41,828 nt of DNA from Pedosphaera sp. (GTDB taxonomy: Bacteria; Verrucomicrobiota; Verrucomicrobiia; Limisphaerales; UBA1100): contig SIAW01000010.1 of assembly GCA_009695465.1 (NCBI GenBank), positions 1 to 41,828 on the forward strand, in the 5' to 3' direction. The notes under the pieces were generated by a model that did not search any database, was not told the DNA's origin, and saw nothing but the letters and a program-made list of their open reading frames with translations. How positions within the stretch are numbered: position 1 is the first letter of the stretch; the number at the start of each line of letters is the position of its first letter. Of the stretch, positions 1-7,489 are shown piece after piece. Position numbers and translations under genes: made by a program.

Positions 1-513
1 TCGGCCAAGGTGGTGAAGGTGGACAAAGCGAATGACCTGACGTTGCTCAAGGCAGAAGGGAAGTTTGTGGCGTTGCCGGTTGCGGCCAGCCGTGGTGTGC
101 GTCTCGGCGCGACGGTGGCGACGGTCGGTTTCCCGAACATCGGTCTGCAAGGGTTCTCGCCGAAGCTGACCAAAGGAGAGATCGGCAGCCTCGCCGGTGC
201 GCAGGATGATGCGCGGCATTTCCAAATCAGTGTGGCCATCCAACCGGGCAACTCGGGCGGGGCATTGGTGGATGAGCGCGGCAATGTGGTGGGTGTGGTG
301 GTGGCGAAGTTGAGCCAGAAAGCCGCCATCGCCACGACAGGCACCATCGCTGAAAATGTGAACTACGCGGTGAAGAGCAGTTATCTGCTGAGCTTCCTGG
401 AATCGTTGCCGGAGGTGGCCGCGAAACTGAAGGAGCCAAGCGCGAAGGAGCGGAAGTTCGAGGATGTGGTGAAGTCAGCCGAGCAAGCCGCAGTGCTGGT
501 GCTGGTGTATTGA
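1..513 (+). CDS. Trypsin-like serine protease, C-terminal part (cut by window edge)
   Basis: The reading frame is open from base 1, so the true start lies outside the window. About 170 residues remain. They carry two of the three catalytic positions of a DegP/HtrA-like (S1C) trypsin fold: an Asp in DKANDLTLL near the start and the nucleophile Ser in QPGNSGGAL around residue 85. The catalytic His must lie upstream. After the protease core the chain ends in a short Lys/Glu-rich tail, with no PDZ domain, so this is a bare trypsin-like domain or the end of a larger protein. Such proteins usually act in the periplasm or at the surface. It converges on infA, with about 40 bp between them and no clear terminator. 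The family call is firm; substrate and localisation cannot be judged without the N-terminus. Confidence 0.85.
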   Translation, partial: SAKVVKVDKANDLTLLKAEGKFVALPVAASRGVRLGATVATVGFPNIGLQGFSPKLTKGEIGSLAGAQDDARHFQISVAIQPGNSGGALVDERGNVVGVVVAKLSQKAAIATTGTIAENVNYAVKSSYLLSFLESLPEVAAKLKEPSAKERKFEDVVKSAEQAAVLVLVY

Positions 514-552
514 GCTTTGAGCAGGGCTGCACCCTCTTGATTCCGCGGGCGC

Positions 553-771
553 CTAGCGGTGGCGGTAATTGATGCGCGCCTTGGTGAGGTCGTACGGGGA
601 CATCTCGATGTCCACACGGTCGCCCACAGAGATGCGGATGAAATGCTTGCGCATCTTGCCGGAGATATGGGCGAGCACCTCGCGCCCGTTGGGCAGTGCC
701 ACGCGAAACATGGTGCCGGGCAGCACCGCGCTGATGGTGCCTTGTAATTCGATCGGTTCTTCTTTTGCCAT
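553..771 (-). CDS. infA: Translation initiation factor IF-1
   Basis: Encodes 72 residues, the normal length of bacterial IF-1. It is a single S1/OB-fold beta barrel that binds the ribosomal A site with IF-2 and IF-3 during initiation. The chain starts [11 protein letters not shown] and keeps the family signatures in order: [20 protein letters not shown] in the middle, then RISVGDRV and the basic C-terminus [13 protein letters not shown]. The start is fixed by this conserved N-terminus. A hairpin-forming sequence lies just upstream (778-798). It is the last gene of a minus-strand run, 101 bp after the second TlpA-like gene, so it may have its own promoter. Identification is secure. Confidence 0.97.
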   Translation of the reverse strand: MAKEEPIELQGTISAVLPGTMFRVALPNGREVLAHISGKMRKHFIRISVGDRVDIEMSPYDLTKARINYRHR

Positions 772-777
772 TCAAAC

Positions 778-798
778 AACCGCTCTGTCGAGGCGGTT
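778..798 (-). other. Hairpin in the infA leader
   Basis: AACCGCTC and GAGGCGGTT can pair as an eight-base-pair stem with one bulged G and a TGTC loop. On the minus strand it ends six bases before the infA ATG, where it would partly mask the initiation region. No long T-run follows, so it is a poor intrinsic terminator. It could be a translational control element or chance. Confidence 0.3.
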
Positions 799-872
799 CA
801 AGTTGCGGAAAGTGCCGTGCAGCACATGGGAAAGCAAGCGCAAATCAGCCGCGCCATCGCGGGCCGGCGGTG

Positions 873-1859
873 TCAGGATTTGGGCTCCGGCGCCTTCGGT
901 GGCGGCGTTGGGCCTTTGGGACTGGGCGGCACTTCCGTGGGGGCCTTTGTTTTTTCCGGCGGCTTGGGCGTTGGCGTCGGAGTGGGTGCGGGCGGGACGA
1001 CTTCCGCTGCGGGAGTCGGCTCGGCCAGCAGTGTTTTAATCTTGGCCGCCAAGTCGTGCCGCGCGTTCAGGTCGCGCAGATTGCCGGCTTTGTCCAGCAA
1101 CCACATTGTGGGGATGATGGTGATGCCGTGCTCTTCGAGAAAGCGGTTCTGCCAACCTTTGCCGTCGAAATGTTGCGGCCACGCCACACGGTTCTCGCGC
1201 ACGAAACGGCGCAGGCGCTCGGCATCGCGATCGGCCGAGATGCCGACGATCTCAAACTGCACCGCGTCGCCTTTCTTGTGGTTCTGTGTGTAGAGCGAAA
1301 GCAGGCTGTCCAACTCCGCGACACACGGGCCGCACCACGTGGCCCAGTAACTGATGAGCACGACTTGACCGCGCATCTTGGCCAGTTCCACCGCGCGGGC
1401 GCCTTGATCTTCCAGTGGCAACGCCTCGAACTGCATGGCCAGCGGTTTGCCGAGGCGATCCAGCCGCGAGAGTTGCGCGCGCGCATGTTCGCGGGTGGTC
1501 GTGGCGGCGTTGGGCGCTTGGATGATCTCGTTGAGCAGGTCGCGCGTCTTCTTGAGATTCTCCGGCACGGGCTTCAGCGCCGCATCCAGAAAATTCCAGT
1601 TGGCCGCCACCTCCAGCAGCATGGCCCACGGCTCCGGGCGCTCAGGGAATTGCTTGAGCAACTTTTCACGGATGCCCTTCTCGTAAGTCGCCAAGCCTTC
1701 GTGCAGGTTGGTGGCAAGTTGCTTGCTGACTTCGGTGACCAGTGCGCGCGCAGCCGCATCAAACTGTCCGGGTACCTCCGCTGCGCGGGGCGCAAGCGCG
1801 GTGATCAAGACAACAAACGCGACAACGAAAAACTGACTGCAGGGAATGACGCGGATCAC
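873..1859 (-). CDS. Exported TlpA/ResA-like thioredoxin with Pro-rich tail
   Basis: Encodes 328 residues. A GTG start at 1859 is chosen because it overlaps the stop of the upstream paralogue as GTGA, which suggests translational coupling, and because it places a hydrophobic signal-like segment (FFVVAFVVLITALA) at the N-terminus. Longer in-frame versions would start inside the upstream gene. After an alpha-helical region the thioredoxin domain carries the redox motif YWATWCGPC and the cis-proline segment IPTMWLLD. The family reduces or exchanges disulfides in the envelope, for example in cytochrome c maturation. The last ~45 residues are Pro/Thr/Lys-rich and low complexity, absent from the neighbour, and may be a wall or periplasm spacer. 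The fold is secure; the partner is unknown. Confidence 0.88.
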   Translation of the reverse strand: MIRVIPCSQFFVVAFVVLITALAPRAAEVPGQFDAAARALVTEVSKQLATNLHEGLATYEKGIREKLLKQFPERPEPWAMLLEVAANWNFLDAALKPVPENLKKTRDLLNEIIQAPNAATTTREHARAQLSRLDRLGKPLAMQFEALPLEDQGARAVELAKMRGQVVLISYWATWCGPCVAELDSLLSLYTQNHKKGDAVQFEIVGISADRDAERLRRFVRENRVAWPQHFDGKGWQNRFLEEHGITIIPTMWLLDKAGNLRDLNARHDLAAKIKTLLAEPTPAAEVVPPAPTPTPTPKPPEKTKAPTEVPPSPKGPTPPPKAPEPKS

Positions 1860-2689
1860 GGAGTTGTTCCTTCGGCCAGATATTTCTCGACCTTCTTGGT
1901 CAGGCCCGCGCGGGCATTCATGTCCACCAAGTTGCCATTCTTGTCCACCAACCACATGGTCGGGATGCTGGAGATGCCGTACTCTTTGGCCACTTTGTTA
2001 TCCCCACGTTTGCCGTCGAAATACTGCGGCCACGTCATTTTCTCTTTCGCCACGAAGCTCTTGAGCTTCTCATCATCGTCATCCAAGGAGATGCCGATGA
2101 TCTCAAATCCTTTGCTGTGCAACTTGGCGTAGGTCTCCTTCACGCTGGGCAGCTCGGCGATGCACGGGCCGCACCACGTCGCCCAGAAATCAATCAGCAC
2201 CACTTTGCCTTTCATCTTGGACAGATCCACTTGGCGTCCGTCAAGGGCCTTGAAAGCGATGGCCACCGGCTTGCCCAGCGCCTCGGCTTTCTTGAGCAGT
2301 CCTTCGGCACGCTTAACGATGGGCGCGAACTTCTCGCCCTTGAGCGCGACCAGGCCAGCGAGGATGTCCTTTTGGATCTTGGGTTCCTCGGAGATGGAGG
2401 CGGCCTCCAACAGCATCGCCTGCGGTCCGACTTCATCGGGATAATCTTTGGCCAACTTGCGCGCGCCTTCGATGTACGCCTTGATGGCACCGTCGCGATC
2501 CACTGCGATGAGTTTGCGGATCTCGCCGATGAACACCTTGGCGGCGTCATCAAAGGTCGGTTTTGCCTTGGGCTCTTTTGGTTTCTCATCCGCCATCAAG
2601 ACGGAGGTGAGCATCGCGGCCAGTGCCAGCAGTGCGCTCAGCGGGGCGACGTAGTTCAAGAATGCACGGAGTGGGCGTATGTTTTTCAT
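1856..2689 (-). CDS. Exported TlpA/ResA-like thioredoxin
   Basis: Encodes 277 residues. The N-terminus has a basic start (MKNIRPLR) and a hydrophobic stretch around residues 14-32, a signal peptide or membrane anchor. A charged helical region follows, then a C-terminal thioredoxin fold with FWATWCGPC as the redox motif and IPTMWLVDKNG as the cis-Pro region. It is clearly paralogous to the downstream gene, and both share the unusual long helical N-terminal region. TlpA/ResA proteins are thiol-disulfide oxidoreductases facing the periplasm. Its last bases overlap the start of the paralogue, so the two are probably one transcript. A TACAGT -10-like hexamer lies about 18 nt before the ATG. The client protein cannot be predicted. 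Confidence 0.9.
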   Translation of the reverse strand: MKNIRPLRAFLNYVAPLSALLALAAMLTSVLMADEKPKEPKAKPTFDDAAKVFIGEIRKLIAVDRDGAIKAYIEGARKLAKDYPDEVGPQAMLLEAASISEEPKIQKDILAGLVALKGEKFAPIVKRAEGLLKKAEALGKPVAIAFKALDGRQVDLSKMKGKVVLIDFWATWCGPCIAELPSVKETYAKLHSKGFEIIGISLDDDDEKLKSFVAKEKMTWPQYFDGKRGDNKVAKEYGISSIPTMWLVDKNGNLVDMNARAGLTKKVEKYLAEGTTP

Positions 2690-2746
2690 GGGCTAATTTA
2701 TTGCGCAACTGTAGCCAGCGCAGCGGGGCGTGGCCAGCAAGAAAAG

Positions 2747-2956
2747 TCAACCGCCCGCCACGATGCGCACCACCTCGATGCGGTCGCCTTCGTTGAGCAC
2801 GCGATGGGCGAATTCTGAGGGCGTCACCGCCTCGCCATTATGTTCCACCACGACGCTGCGCGGGCGCAGATTTTGGTGCCGCAGAAATTCCTCCAATGCG
2901 CACGGCAGATTGGTGCGCACCGATTGCCCGTTGGCGATGAGCACGCCCTCGGCCAT
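2747..2956 (-). CDS. thiS: Sulfur carrier protein ThiS
   Basis: Encodes 69 residues with a beta-grasp (ubiquitin-like) pattern ending in Gly-Gly (VRIVAGG). The C-terminal Gly is adenylated and converted to thiocarboxylate, which donates sulfur to the thiazole ring of thiamine. The length and the start IxxNGQSV with VVVEHNGEAV in the middle match ThiS rather than MoaD. The presence of thiH two genes upstream supports the thiamine assignment. It begins one base after the metallophosphoesterase stop, so it is cotranscribed and probably coupled. The partners ThiG (thiazole synthase) and ThiF are not in the window. Confidence 0.9.
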   Translation of the reverse strand: MAEGVLIANGQSVRTNLPCALEEFLRHQNLRPRSVVVEHNGEAVTPSEFAHRVLNEGDRIEVVRIVAGG

Positions 2957-2957
2957 A

Positions 2958-3905
2958 TCAGGTGAGGGTCAACAGGCTGATCTCGGGCCGGCAATTCAGG
3001 CGCAGCCCGTGCAGGTTGCCCACGCCTTTGGTGATGTGCACCCAGCGTTGATTCCAGAAATGCAGACCGCGCACGCAATGTTTGTCGCGCACCGGTGCCA
3101 GCAACGCGCCGATGCCCGGCAAGAAAACCTGTCCGCCGTGCGTGTGGCCGCTGAGCATGAGCGACCAGTCATGCGCCAGCAGCGCGTCTTTGGTGTCGGG
3201 ATTATGCGAGAGCACCACGGTGGGCGCACGCCCGTCGCGCGATCCGGCAAAGGCCAGGTCGGGGCGGCACTCCTCATTCCATGGATCGCCCACGCCCACC
3301 AAGTTCAGCGCTTGATCAGCGATGCGAACCGTGCGCCCGCGATTGTGCAGCAACGTCACGCCGGCTTGCCGCAAGAGTTGGCGCACCAGATGCGAGCTGT
3401 CGTAACCCAGCCGGCCTTTGGCCGCCCATGGGCCGCCGTCGTGATTGCCCAGACACGCGAAGGTGGGCGCGGTGGCCGAGAGACGCGCGAGCACGGCGGC
3501 GTAGCTGTCGTACGCGCGATATTTCCAGGTGATAAAATCGCCGGTGAGACAGATGAGTTCGGGCTGATGCTCCAAGCCCAGCTCGATCACGCGTTGCAGA
3601 TAACCCAGGCTGACCACGCGCGAGGCGTGCAAATCTGAAAGGTGCAGTACGCGCAGCGGACGTTGCAGCCCGATGGGAATCTCATGGCGCGTGAGGTCAA
3701 TCCAGCCGTTCTCCCAAAACCGCATCGGCTGCGTTGCGGTCAAAGTTGCGGTCGCGCCGGTGGTGCGCGGGCGCAGGCGGGCGTGAATCAGGCGGCGGCG
3801 TGTGGTGCGACCTTCCCAGATTGAACGCAGGCGATGGAAGCGGCGCGGGCGATTGGCCGTACGAGCACTGAGCAAGCTCTGCAACTGATCTAACAAGGTG
3901 GGCAC
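2958..3905 (-). CDS. Metallophosphoesterase (YkuE-like)
   Basis: Encodes 315 residues from a GTG at 3905; an internal ATG at 3725 would remove an Arg-rich N-terminal stretch and is also possible. The calcineurin-like dimetal core is complete: SDLH near residue 91, TGDF near 121, GNHD at 153, SHNPD at 233 and GHTHGGQ at 253. These ligate two metal ions and hydrolyse phosphomono- or diesters. No signal peptide, Tat motif or clear membrane segment is visible, unlike many YkuE relatives. It sits between thiH and thiS in one transcriptional direction (61 bp and 1 bp gaps), so a thiamine-related phosphate substrate is conceivable, but that is inference from position only. The family call is firm; the substrate is unknown. 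Confidence 0.88.
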   Translation of the reverse strand: MPTLLDQLQSLLSARTANRPRRFHRLRSIWEGRTTRRRLIHARLRPRTTGATATLTATQPMRFWENGWIDLTRHEIPIGLQRPLRVLHLSDLHASRVVSLGYLQRVIELGLEHQPELICLTGDFITWKYRAYDSYAAVLARLSATAPTFACLGNHDGGPWAAKGRLGYDSSHLVRQLLRQAGVTLLHNRGRTVRIADQALNLVGVGDPWNEECRPDLAFAGSRDGRAPTVVLSHNPDTKDALLAHDWSLMLSGHTHGGQVFLPGIGALLAPVRDKHCVRGLHFWNQRWVHITKGVGNLHGLRLNCRPEISLLTLT

Positions 3906-3966
3906 GATAGCCCGTTGGCCTGCCGCGTCAATGGGGATTCGTGCGCACTTTGCGCCGCGCAGCGAG

Positions 3967-5148
3967 CTACGCCGTCAGCGCGGCATCCCAATCTTTCCAG
4001 ACGGGCTCGTAGCCGGCTTCGCAGATGCGCTGGGCCACCTGCGCGGGCGTGCGATGATCGGCGATTTCAAATTGGCCGGTAGCCCATTCACTGGCGGCGT
4101 CCGCCAATTCCACGATGCGACCCCGCTCGGTGCGATGCAGCTTTTCGCGGCCGGCACCCGTGTAGCCGCCCGGCTCGGTGTGGCTGCCCGCGCTCATGTG
4201 CGTGATGCCCAGTGGCAGCAAGCCATCGCGCAGTCGTTCCGGTTCGCGCGTGGAAAGAACCAAGCCCACGTCGGGCAGAAAAAGGCGCAGCGCGCAGATG
4301 AGTTGCAGGAGTTGGGCGTTGTTGAAGTCCACTAGTGGCTTGAATTCCCCGGCGCATGGGCGCAGGCGCGGAAGGGAAATGGTGAGCTGCGCTTTCCAGC
4401 AATGCCGCAAAAGCCACTGGGCATGCGCCGCGAGGCAGAGGGCTTCCCAGCGCCAATCGCCCAAACCCATCAACGCGCCGATGCCCAATCTGCGGAAGCC
4501 CGCGGCGTAAGCGCGTTCGGCAGTGGCGAGTCGCCAATCAAAATCGCGCTTCGGCCCGGCGGTGTGCATCTCCGCGTACACGGGGCGGTCGTACGTTTCC
4601 TGATAGACCACGAGCGACTCAGCGCCTGCGATCACGAGCGGACGATAATCGGCCTCTTCCATCGGCCCCACTTCCAACGCGATGCCGGGGATGAATTCGT
4701 GCAGCGCAGCTATGCTGTCGCGCAGATAATTGTTGGAGACAAAACGCGGATGCTCGCCAGCCACCAACAACAGATTGCGGAACCCTTGCGCGGCCAGCGC
4801 GCGCGCCTCGACGACGACTTCGGGCACCGACAGCGTCAGTCGCAGGATGGGATTGTCGCGCGAGAAACCGCAGTAGGCGCAGTTATTGATGCACTCGTTG
4901 GAAAGGTACAGCGGCGCAAAAAGGCGGATGACTTTGCCGAAGCGTTGCTTCGTTTGCTGCTGGGAGCGGCGGCCCATCGGCTCCAAGTGCTGCTGCGCGG
5001 CGGGAGAAATCAGCAGCGCAAAATCGCGCAGGCTGGGCGTCTCGCGGTGCAGCGCGGCTGTCACCTCGCTGGGTTGCGCCTGCACGGCGGTGTGCAGCAG
5101 ACGCTCCAGTGGGAGTTGCTTGAGATGCTCGACGAAACTCGCGGCCAT
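3967..5148 (-). CDS. thiH: 2-iminoacetate synthase ThiH (radical SAM tyrosine lyase)
   Basis: Encodes 393 residues from the ATG at 5148. The frame stays open further upstream, but that extension has no family features and would overlap parA, while a promoter-like TACGCT lies just ahead of this ATG. ThiH cleaves tyrosine to dehydroglycine (2-iminoacetate) and p-cresol for thiazole synthesis. The [4Fe-4S]/SAM motif is C86-x3-C90-x2-C93 (CINNCAYCGF), followed by the ThiH signatures EVGPMEEADY and YQETYDRPVYAEMH. The C-terminal region closes the biotin/thiamine-associated domain. It is first in a thiH-phosphoesterase-thiS run and divergent from parA. HydG or CofH-type enzymes are alternatives, but the signatures and the thiS neighbour favour ThiH. 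Confidence 0.92.
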   Translation of the reverse strand: MAASFVEHLKQLPLERLLHTAVQAQPSEVTAALHRETPSLRDFALLISPAAQQHLEPMGRRSQQQTKQRFGKVIRLFAPLYLSNECINNCAYCGFSRDNPILRLTLSVPEVVVEARALAAQGFRNLLLVAGEHPRFVSNNYLRDSIAALHEFIPGIALEVGPMEEADYRPLVIAGAESLVVYQETYDRPVYAEMHTAGPKRDFDWRLATAERAYAAGFRRLGIGALMGLGDWRWEALCLAAHAQWLLRHCWKAQLTISLPRLRPCAGEFKPLVDFNNAQLLQLICALRLFLPDVGLVLSTREPERLRDGLLPLGITHMSAGSHTEPGGYTGAGREKLHRTERGRIVELADAASEWATGQFEIADHRTPAQVAQRICEAGYEPVWKDWDAALTA

Positions 5149-5156
5149 GTGGGCGC

Positions 5157-5184
5157 AGCGTACAAACTCCGCTCGTGTTGTCGA
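5157..5184 (-). promoter_or_regulatory. Predicted thiH promoter, leaderless type
   Basis: On the minus strand TCGACA (5179-5184) is followed after 16 bp by TACGCT (5157-5162), and the thiH ATG begins 8 bp later. The expected transcription start would fall at or next to the A of the ATG. No purine-rich ribosome site is visible. Confidence 0.5.
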
Positions 5185-5231
5185 GCGTGCACGCCATCGT
5201 TGTCGCGTGCGCGTGGGGATAAGTTTTCCTG

Positions 5232-5257
5232 TTGTCAAAAAGGCGCACGGATAGATT
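5232..5257 (+). promoter_or_regulatory. Possible parA promoter
   Basis: TTGTCA (5232-5237) and TAGATT (5252-5257) lie just before the parA ATG, which starts 6 bp after the -10-like hexamer. The spacer is only 14 bp, shorter than the 16-17 bp of the other sites here, so the -35 assignment is uncertain. Confidence 0.35.
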
Positions 5258-5263
5258 GGCCGC

Positions 5264-6112
5264 ATGGCGAGTCGTGTCGTCGTCGTGGCTAATCAAAAGG
5301 GAGGCGTCGGCAAAACCACCACAGCGGTGAATTTGGCCGCGTGCTTGGCTGCCCTCAATCATTCCGTGTTGTTGGTGGATTTGGATCCTCAAGCCAATGC
5401 CACCAGCGGTTTGGGTTTGGAGAAAACGCCCGGCGGCAGCGCGTACGCCGCGTTGCTCGGCCAGGAAGAGCTGATCGGCAAAGTGCAGGCGACGACGCAG
5501 CCCAATCTTTTTATCGTGCCGAGCGAGTTGGATTTGTGCGGCGCGGAGATTGAGCTGCCGCGCATGGATTCCCATCTGCAACGACTGCGCCGCGCGTTGC
5601 AAGCGCTGCAGAGCGAGGCGCACTTTGATGTGATCATCATTGATTGCCCGCCGTCGCTGGGCGTGCTCACGCTCAACGCCTTTGCCGCCGCCGACAGCGT
5701 GCTGGTGCCGTTGCAATGCGAGTACTACGCGCTGGAAGGCATCTCCACAGTGAACTGGCTGATGGAGCGCGTGCGGCAAGCGGGCGAAAATCCATCGCTG
5801 TCGATGTTGGGCATCGTCATGACGATGTACGACGGGCGCACGCGACTGGCCTCGCAAGTGGTGGATGAGGTGTCCCGGCACTTTGGCGAGTTGGTGTTTG
5901 AAACCCGCATCCCGCGCTCCACGCGTTTGGCCGAGGCGCCCAGTCACGGTCGCTCCATCATCCAGTACGATCCCTGCGGAACCGCTGCTGCCGCCTACGA
6001 AATGTTGGCGCAGGAAGTTGCCGCGCGTCTGGGATTGGGAACTGCTGCGACTGACGCGACTGCGCCGTCCGCGTGGGAAGCCCAGCCTGCCGCCGCGCAA
6101 AATGTTGCTTGA
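5264..6112 (+). CDS. parA: ParA/Soj family ATPase
   Basis: Encodes 282 residues. The deviant Walker A box NQKGGVGKTT lies at residues 10-19, switch I at VDLDPQANATSG and switch II/Walker B at IIIDCPPSLG, all as in chromosomal ParA/Soj. These ATPases form nucleoid-bound dimers that move ParB-parS complexes, or position other cargo. The lysine of Walker A and the DxD positions are intact. The last ~25 residues are Ala/Thr-rich and atypical. A parB gene would normally follow directly; here a secreted beta-propeller gene follows instead, so parB is either elsewhere or this ParA moves another cargo. The family is certain; a role in chromosome segregation is probable rather than shown. Confidence 0.9.
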   Translation: MASRVVVVANQKGGVGKTTTAVNLAACLAALNHSVLLVDLDPQANATSGLGLEKTPGGSAYAALLGQEELIGKVQATTQPNLFIVPSELDLCGAEIELPRMDSHLQRLRRALQALQSEAHFDVIIIDCPPSLGVLTLNAFAAADSVLVPLQCEYYALEGISTVNWLMERVRQAGENPSLSMLGIVMTMYDGRTRLASQVVDEVSRHFGELVFETRIPRSTRLAEAPSHGRSIIQYDPCGTAAAAYEMLAQEVAARLGLGTAATDATAPSAWEAQPAAAQNVA

Positions 6113-6141
6113 ACTGGTTTGGGCAACTCCTACCATCCGCA

Positions 6142-6169
6142 TTGCCCGCAAGGCCGGATTGGGTAGATT
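6142..6169 (+). promoter_or_regulatory. Predicted promoter of the PQQ-propeller gene
   Basis: TTGCCC (6142-6147), a 16-bp spacer and TAGATT (6164-6169), with the ATG only 3 bp further on. The same TAGATT hexamer precedes parA. A transcript from here would have essentially no leader. Confidence 0.4.
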
Positions 6170-6172
6170 GAC

Positions 6173-7456
6173 ATGAAAGAGCCACACGCATTTTGGATGG
6201 GCAGCATTGCGTTTGCTGCCACGACGAGTTTTCTTTTCGCGGCTGACTGGCCGCAGTACCGCGGTTCCCATCACGACGGTTCCACCACTGAAAAGATTGC
6301 CGCGAAGTGGCCCGAGAAGGGTCTGCGCCAAGTCTGGAAAATTCCCGCGCCGGGCGGCTTCAGTTCCTTCGCCGTGAGTGGCGGTCGCGCGGTGACACAG
6401 GTCGTGCGCAACAGCAATGAGTGCGTGCTCGCGCTCGATGCGCTCACCGGCAAAGAACAGTGGGCCGTGGAATTGGCGCCTTCAAATTACGGCCACGACG
6501 GCGGCAACGCCGGAGCCAATGGCAACAACGGCGGCGATGGCCCGCGTTCGACACCGTCGCTGGATGGCGCGCACGTTTATGTGCTCGCGGCGGATTTGCG
6601 ACTGCTCTGCCTCGAAGCTGCAACGGGCAAAAAAGTGTGGGCGGCTGATTTGCTGGGCGAGCACGGCGGGCAACTCATCAAGTGGAAGAATGCAGCCTCG
6701 CCGTTGATTGACGGCGAACTGGTGTTCGCCGCTGGCGGTGGCGCAGGCGCGACATTTTTGGCCTTCAACAAAACCACCGGGCAAGTCGTCTGGAAATCCG
6801 GCGCTGAAATCATCACGCACGCCACGCCAGTGCGGGCGACGATCCACGGAGTGCCGCAGGTGATTTTCTTTGCGCAGAGTGGATTGATCGCGCTGGAGCG
6901 CAACACGGGCAAGGAACTGTGGCGGCAGGCGTATCGCTTTTCGGTTTCCACCGCCATGGCGCCGGTGGTCGCGGGTGATACTGTGTACTGTTCGGCGGGT
7001 TACGGCGTGGGCGGTGGCGCGTACAAGATTTCCAAGCAAGGCGAGAAATGGGCGGCGGAAGAGTTGTGGCGCGCGCACGGCAACGGGCAGGCGGCCAATC
7101 ATTGGAGTACGCCGGTGCACAAGGACGGCCATCTGTACGGCATGTTCAGCTTCAAAGAATACGGCACCGGCCCGTTCAAGTGCGTGGAGGTGGCCACGGG
7201 CAAAGTGAAATGGCAGCAGGCGAACTTTGGCGCGGGCAACGTGATCTTGGCCGATGGCCAGTTGCTGGCGCTGACGGATTTTGGCGACCTCGTGTTGGTG
7301 GCGGCCGAACCGGACGCGTGCCGCGAACTGGCGCGCACCAAAGCGCTCACGGGCAAATGCTGGTCCACGCCGGTGTTGAGCAATGGCCGCGTTTACGTGC
7401 GCAGCACCAAAGAGGCGGCGTGCTTGGAATTGCCGCGCGCGGTGCCGGTGCGCTGA
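6173..7456 (+). CDS. Secreted PQQ-like beta-propeller protein
   Basis: Encodes 427 residues. Residues 1-24 form a signal peptide (SIAFAATTSFLFAA) before the mature start DWPQYRGSHHDG, the usual opening of large planctomycete/verrucomicrobial propeller proteins. Repeated blade motifs follow, such as ALDALTGKEQW, CLEAATGKKVWA, FNKTTGQVVWK, ALERNTGKELW and EVATGKVKWQ, giving a BamB/PQQ-dehydrogenase-like eight-bladed propeller. There is no sign of the catalytic residues of a PQQ alcohol dehydrogenase and no cytochrome motif, so a binding or scaffolding role is more likely than oxidation. The Gly/Asn-rich loop near residues 110-122 is an insertion. Its own promoter appears to abut the start codon. 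The exact function is unknown. Confidence 0.87.
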   Translation: MKEPHAFWMGSIAFAATTSFLFAADWPQYRGSHHDGSTTEKIAAKWPEKGLRQVWKIPAPGGFSSFAVSGGRAVTQVVRNSNECVLALDALTGKEQWAVELAPSNYGHDGGNAGANGNNGGDGPRSTPSLDGAHVYVLAADLRLLCLEAATGKKVWAADLLGEHGGQLIKWKNAASPLIDGELVFAAGGGAGATFLAFNKTTGQVVWKSGAEIITHATPVRATIHGVPQVIFFAQSGLIALERNTGKELWRQAYRFSVSTAMAPVVAGDTVYCSAGYGVGGGAYKISKQGEKWAAEELWRAHGNGQAANHWSTPVHKDGHLYGMFSFKEYGTGPFKCVEVATGKVKWQQANFGAGNVILADGQLLALTDFGDLVLVAAEPDACRELARTKALTGKCWSTPVLSNGRVYVRSTKEAACLELPRAVPVR

Positions 7457-7489
7457 GCTTGCCCCCGTCCAATCATTGGCGACTAGCGT

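Noticed and set aside
2747-2956. Possible MoaD rather than ThiS
   Set aside because: Length, the N-terminal NGQSV and the thiH neighbour favour ThiS; no molybdopterin synthesis gene is near.
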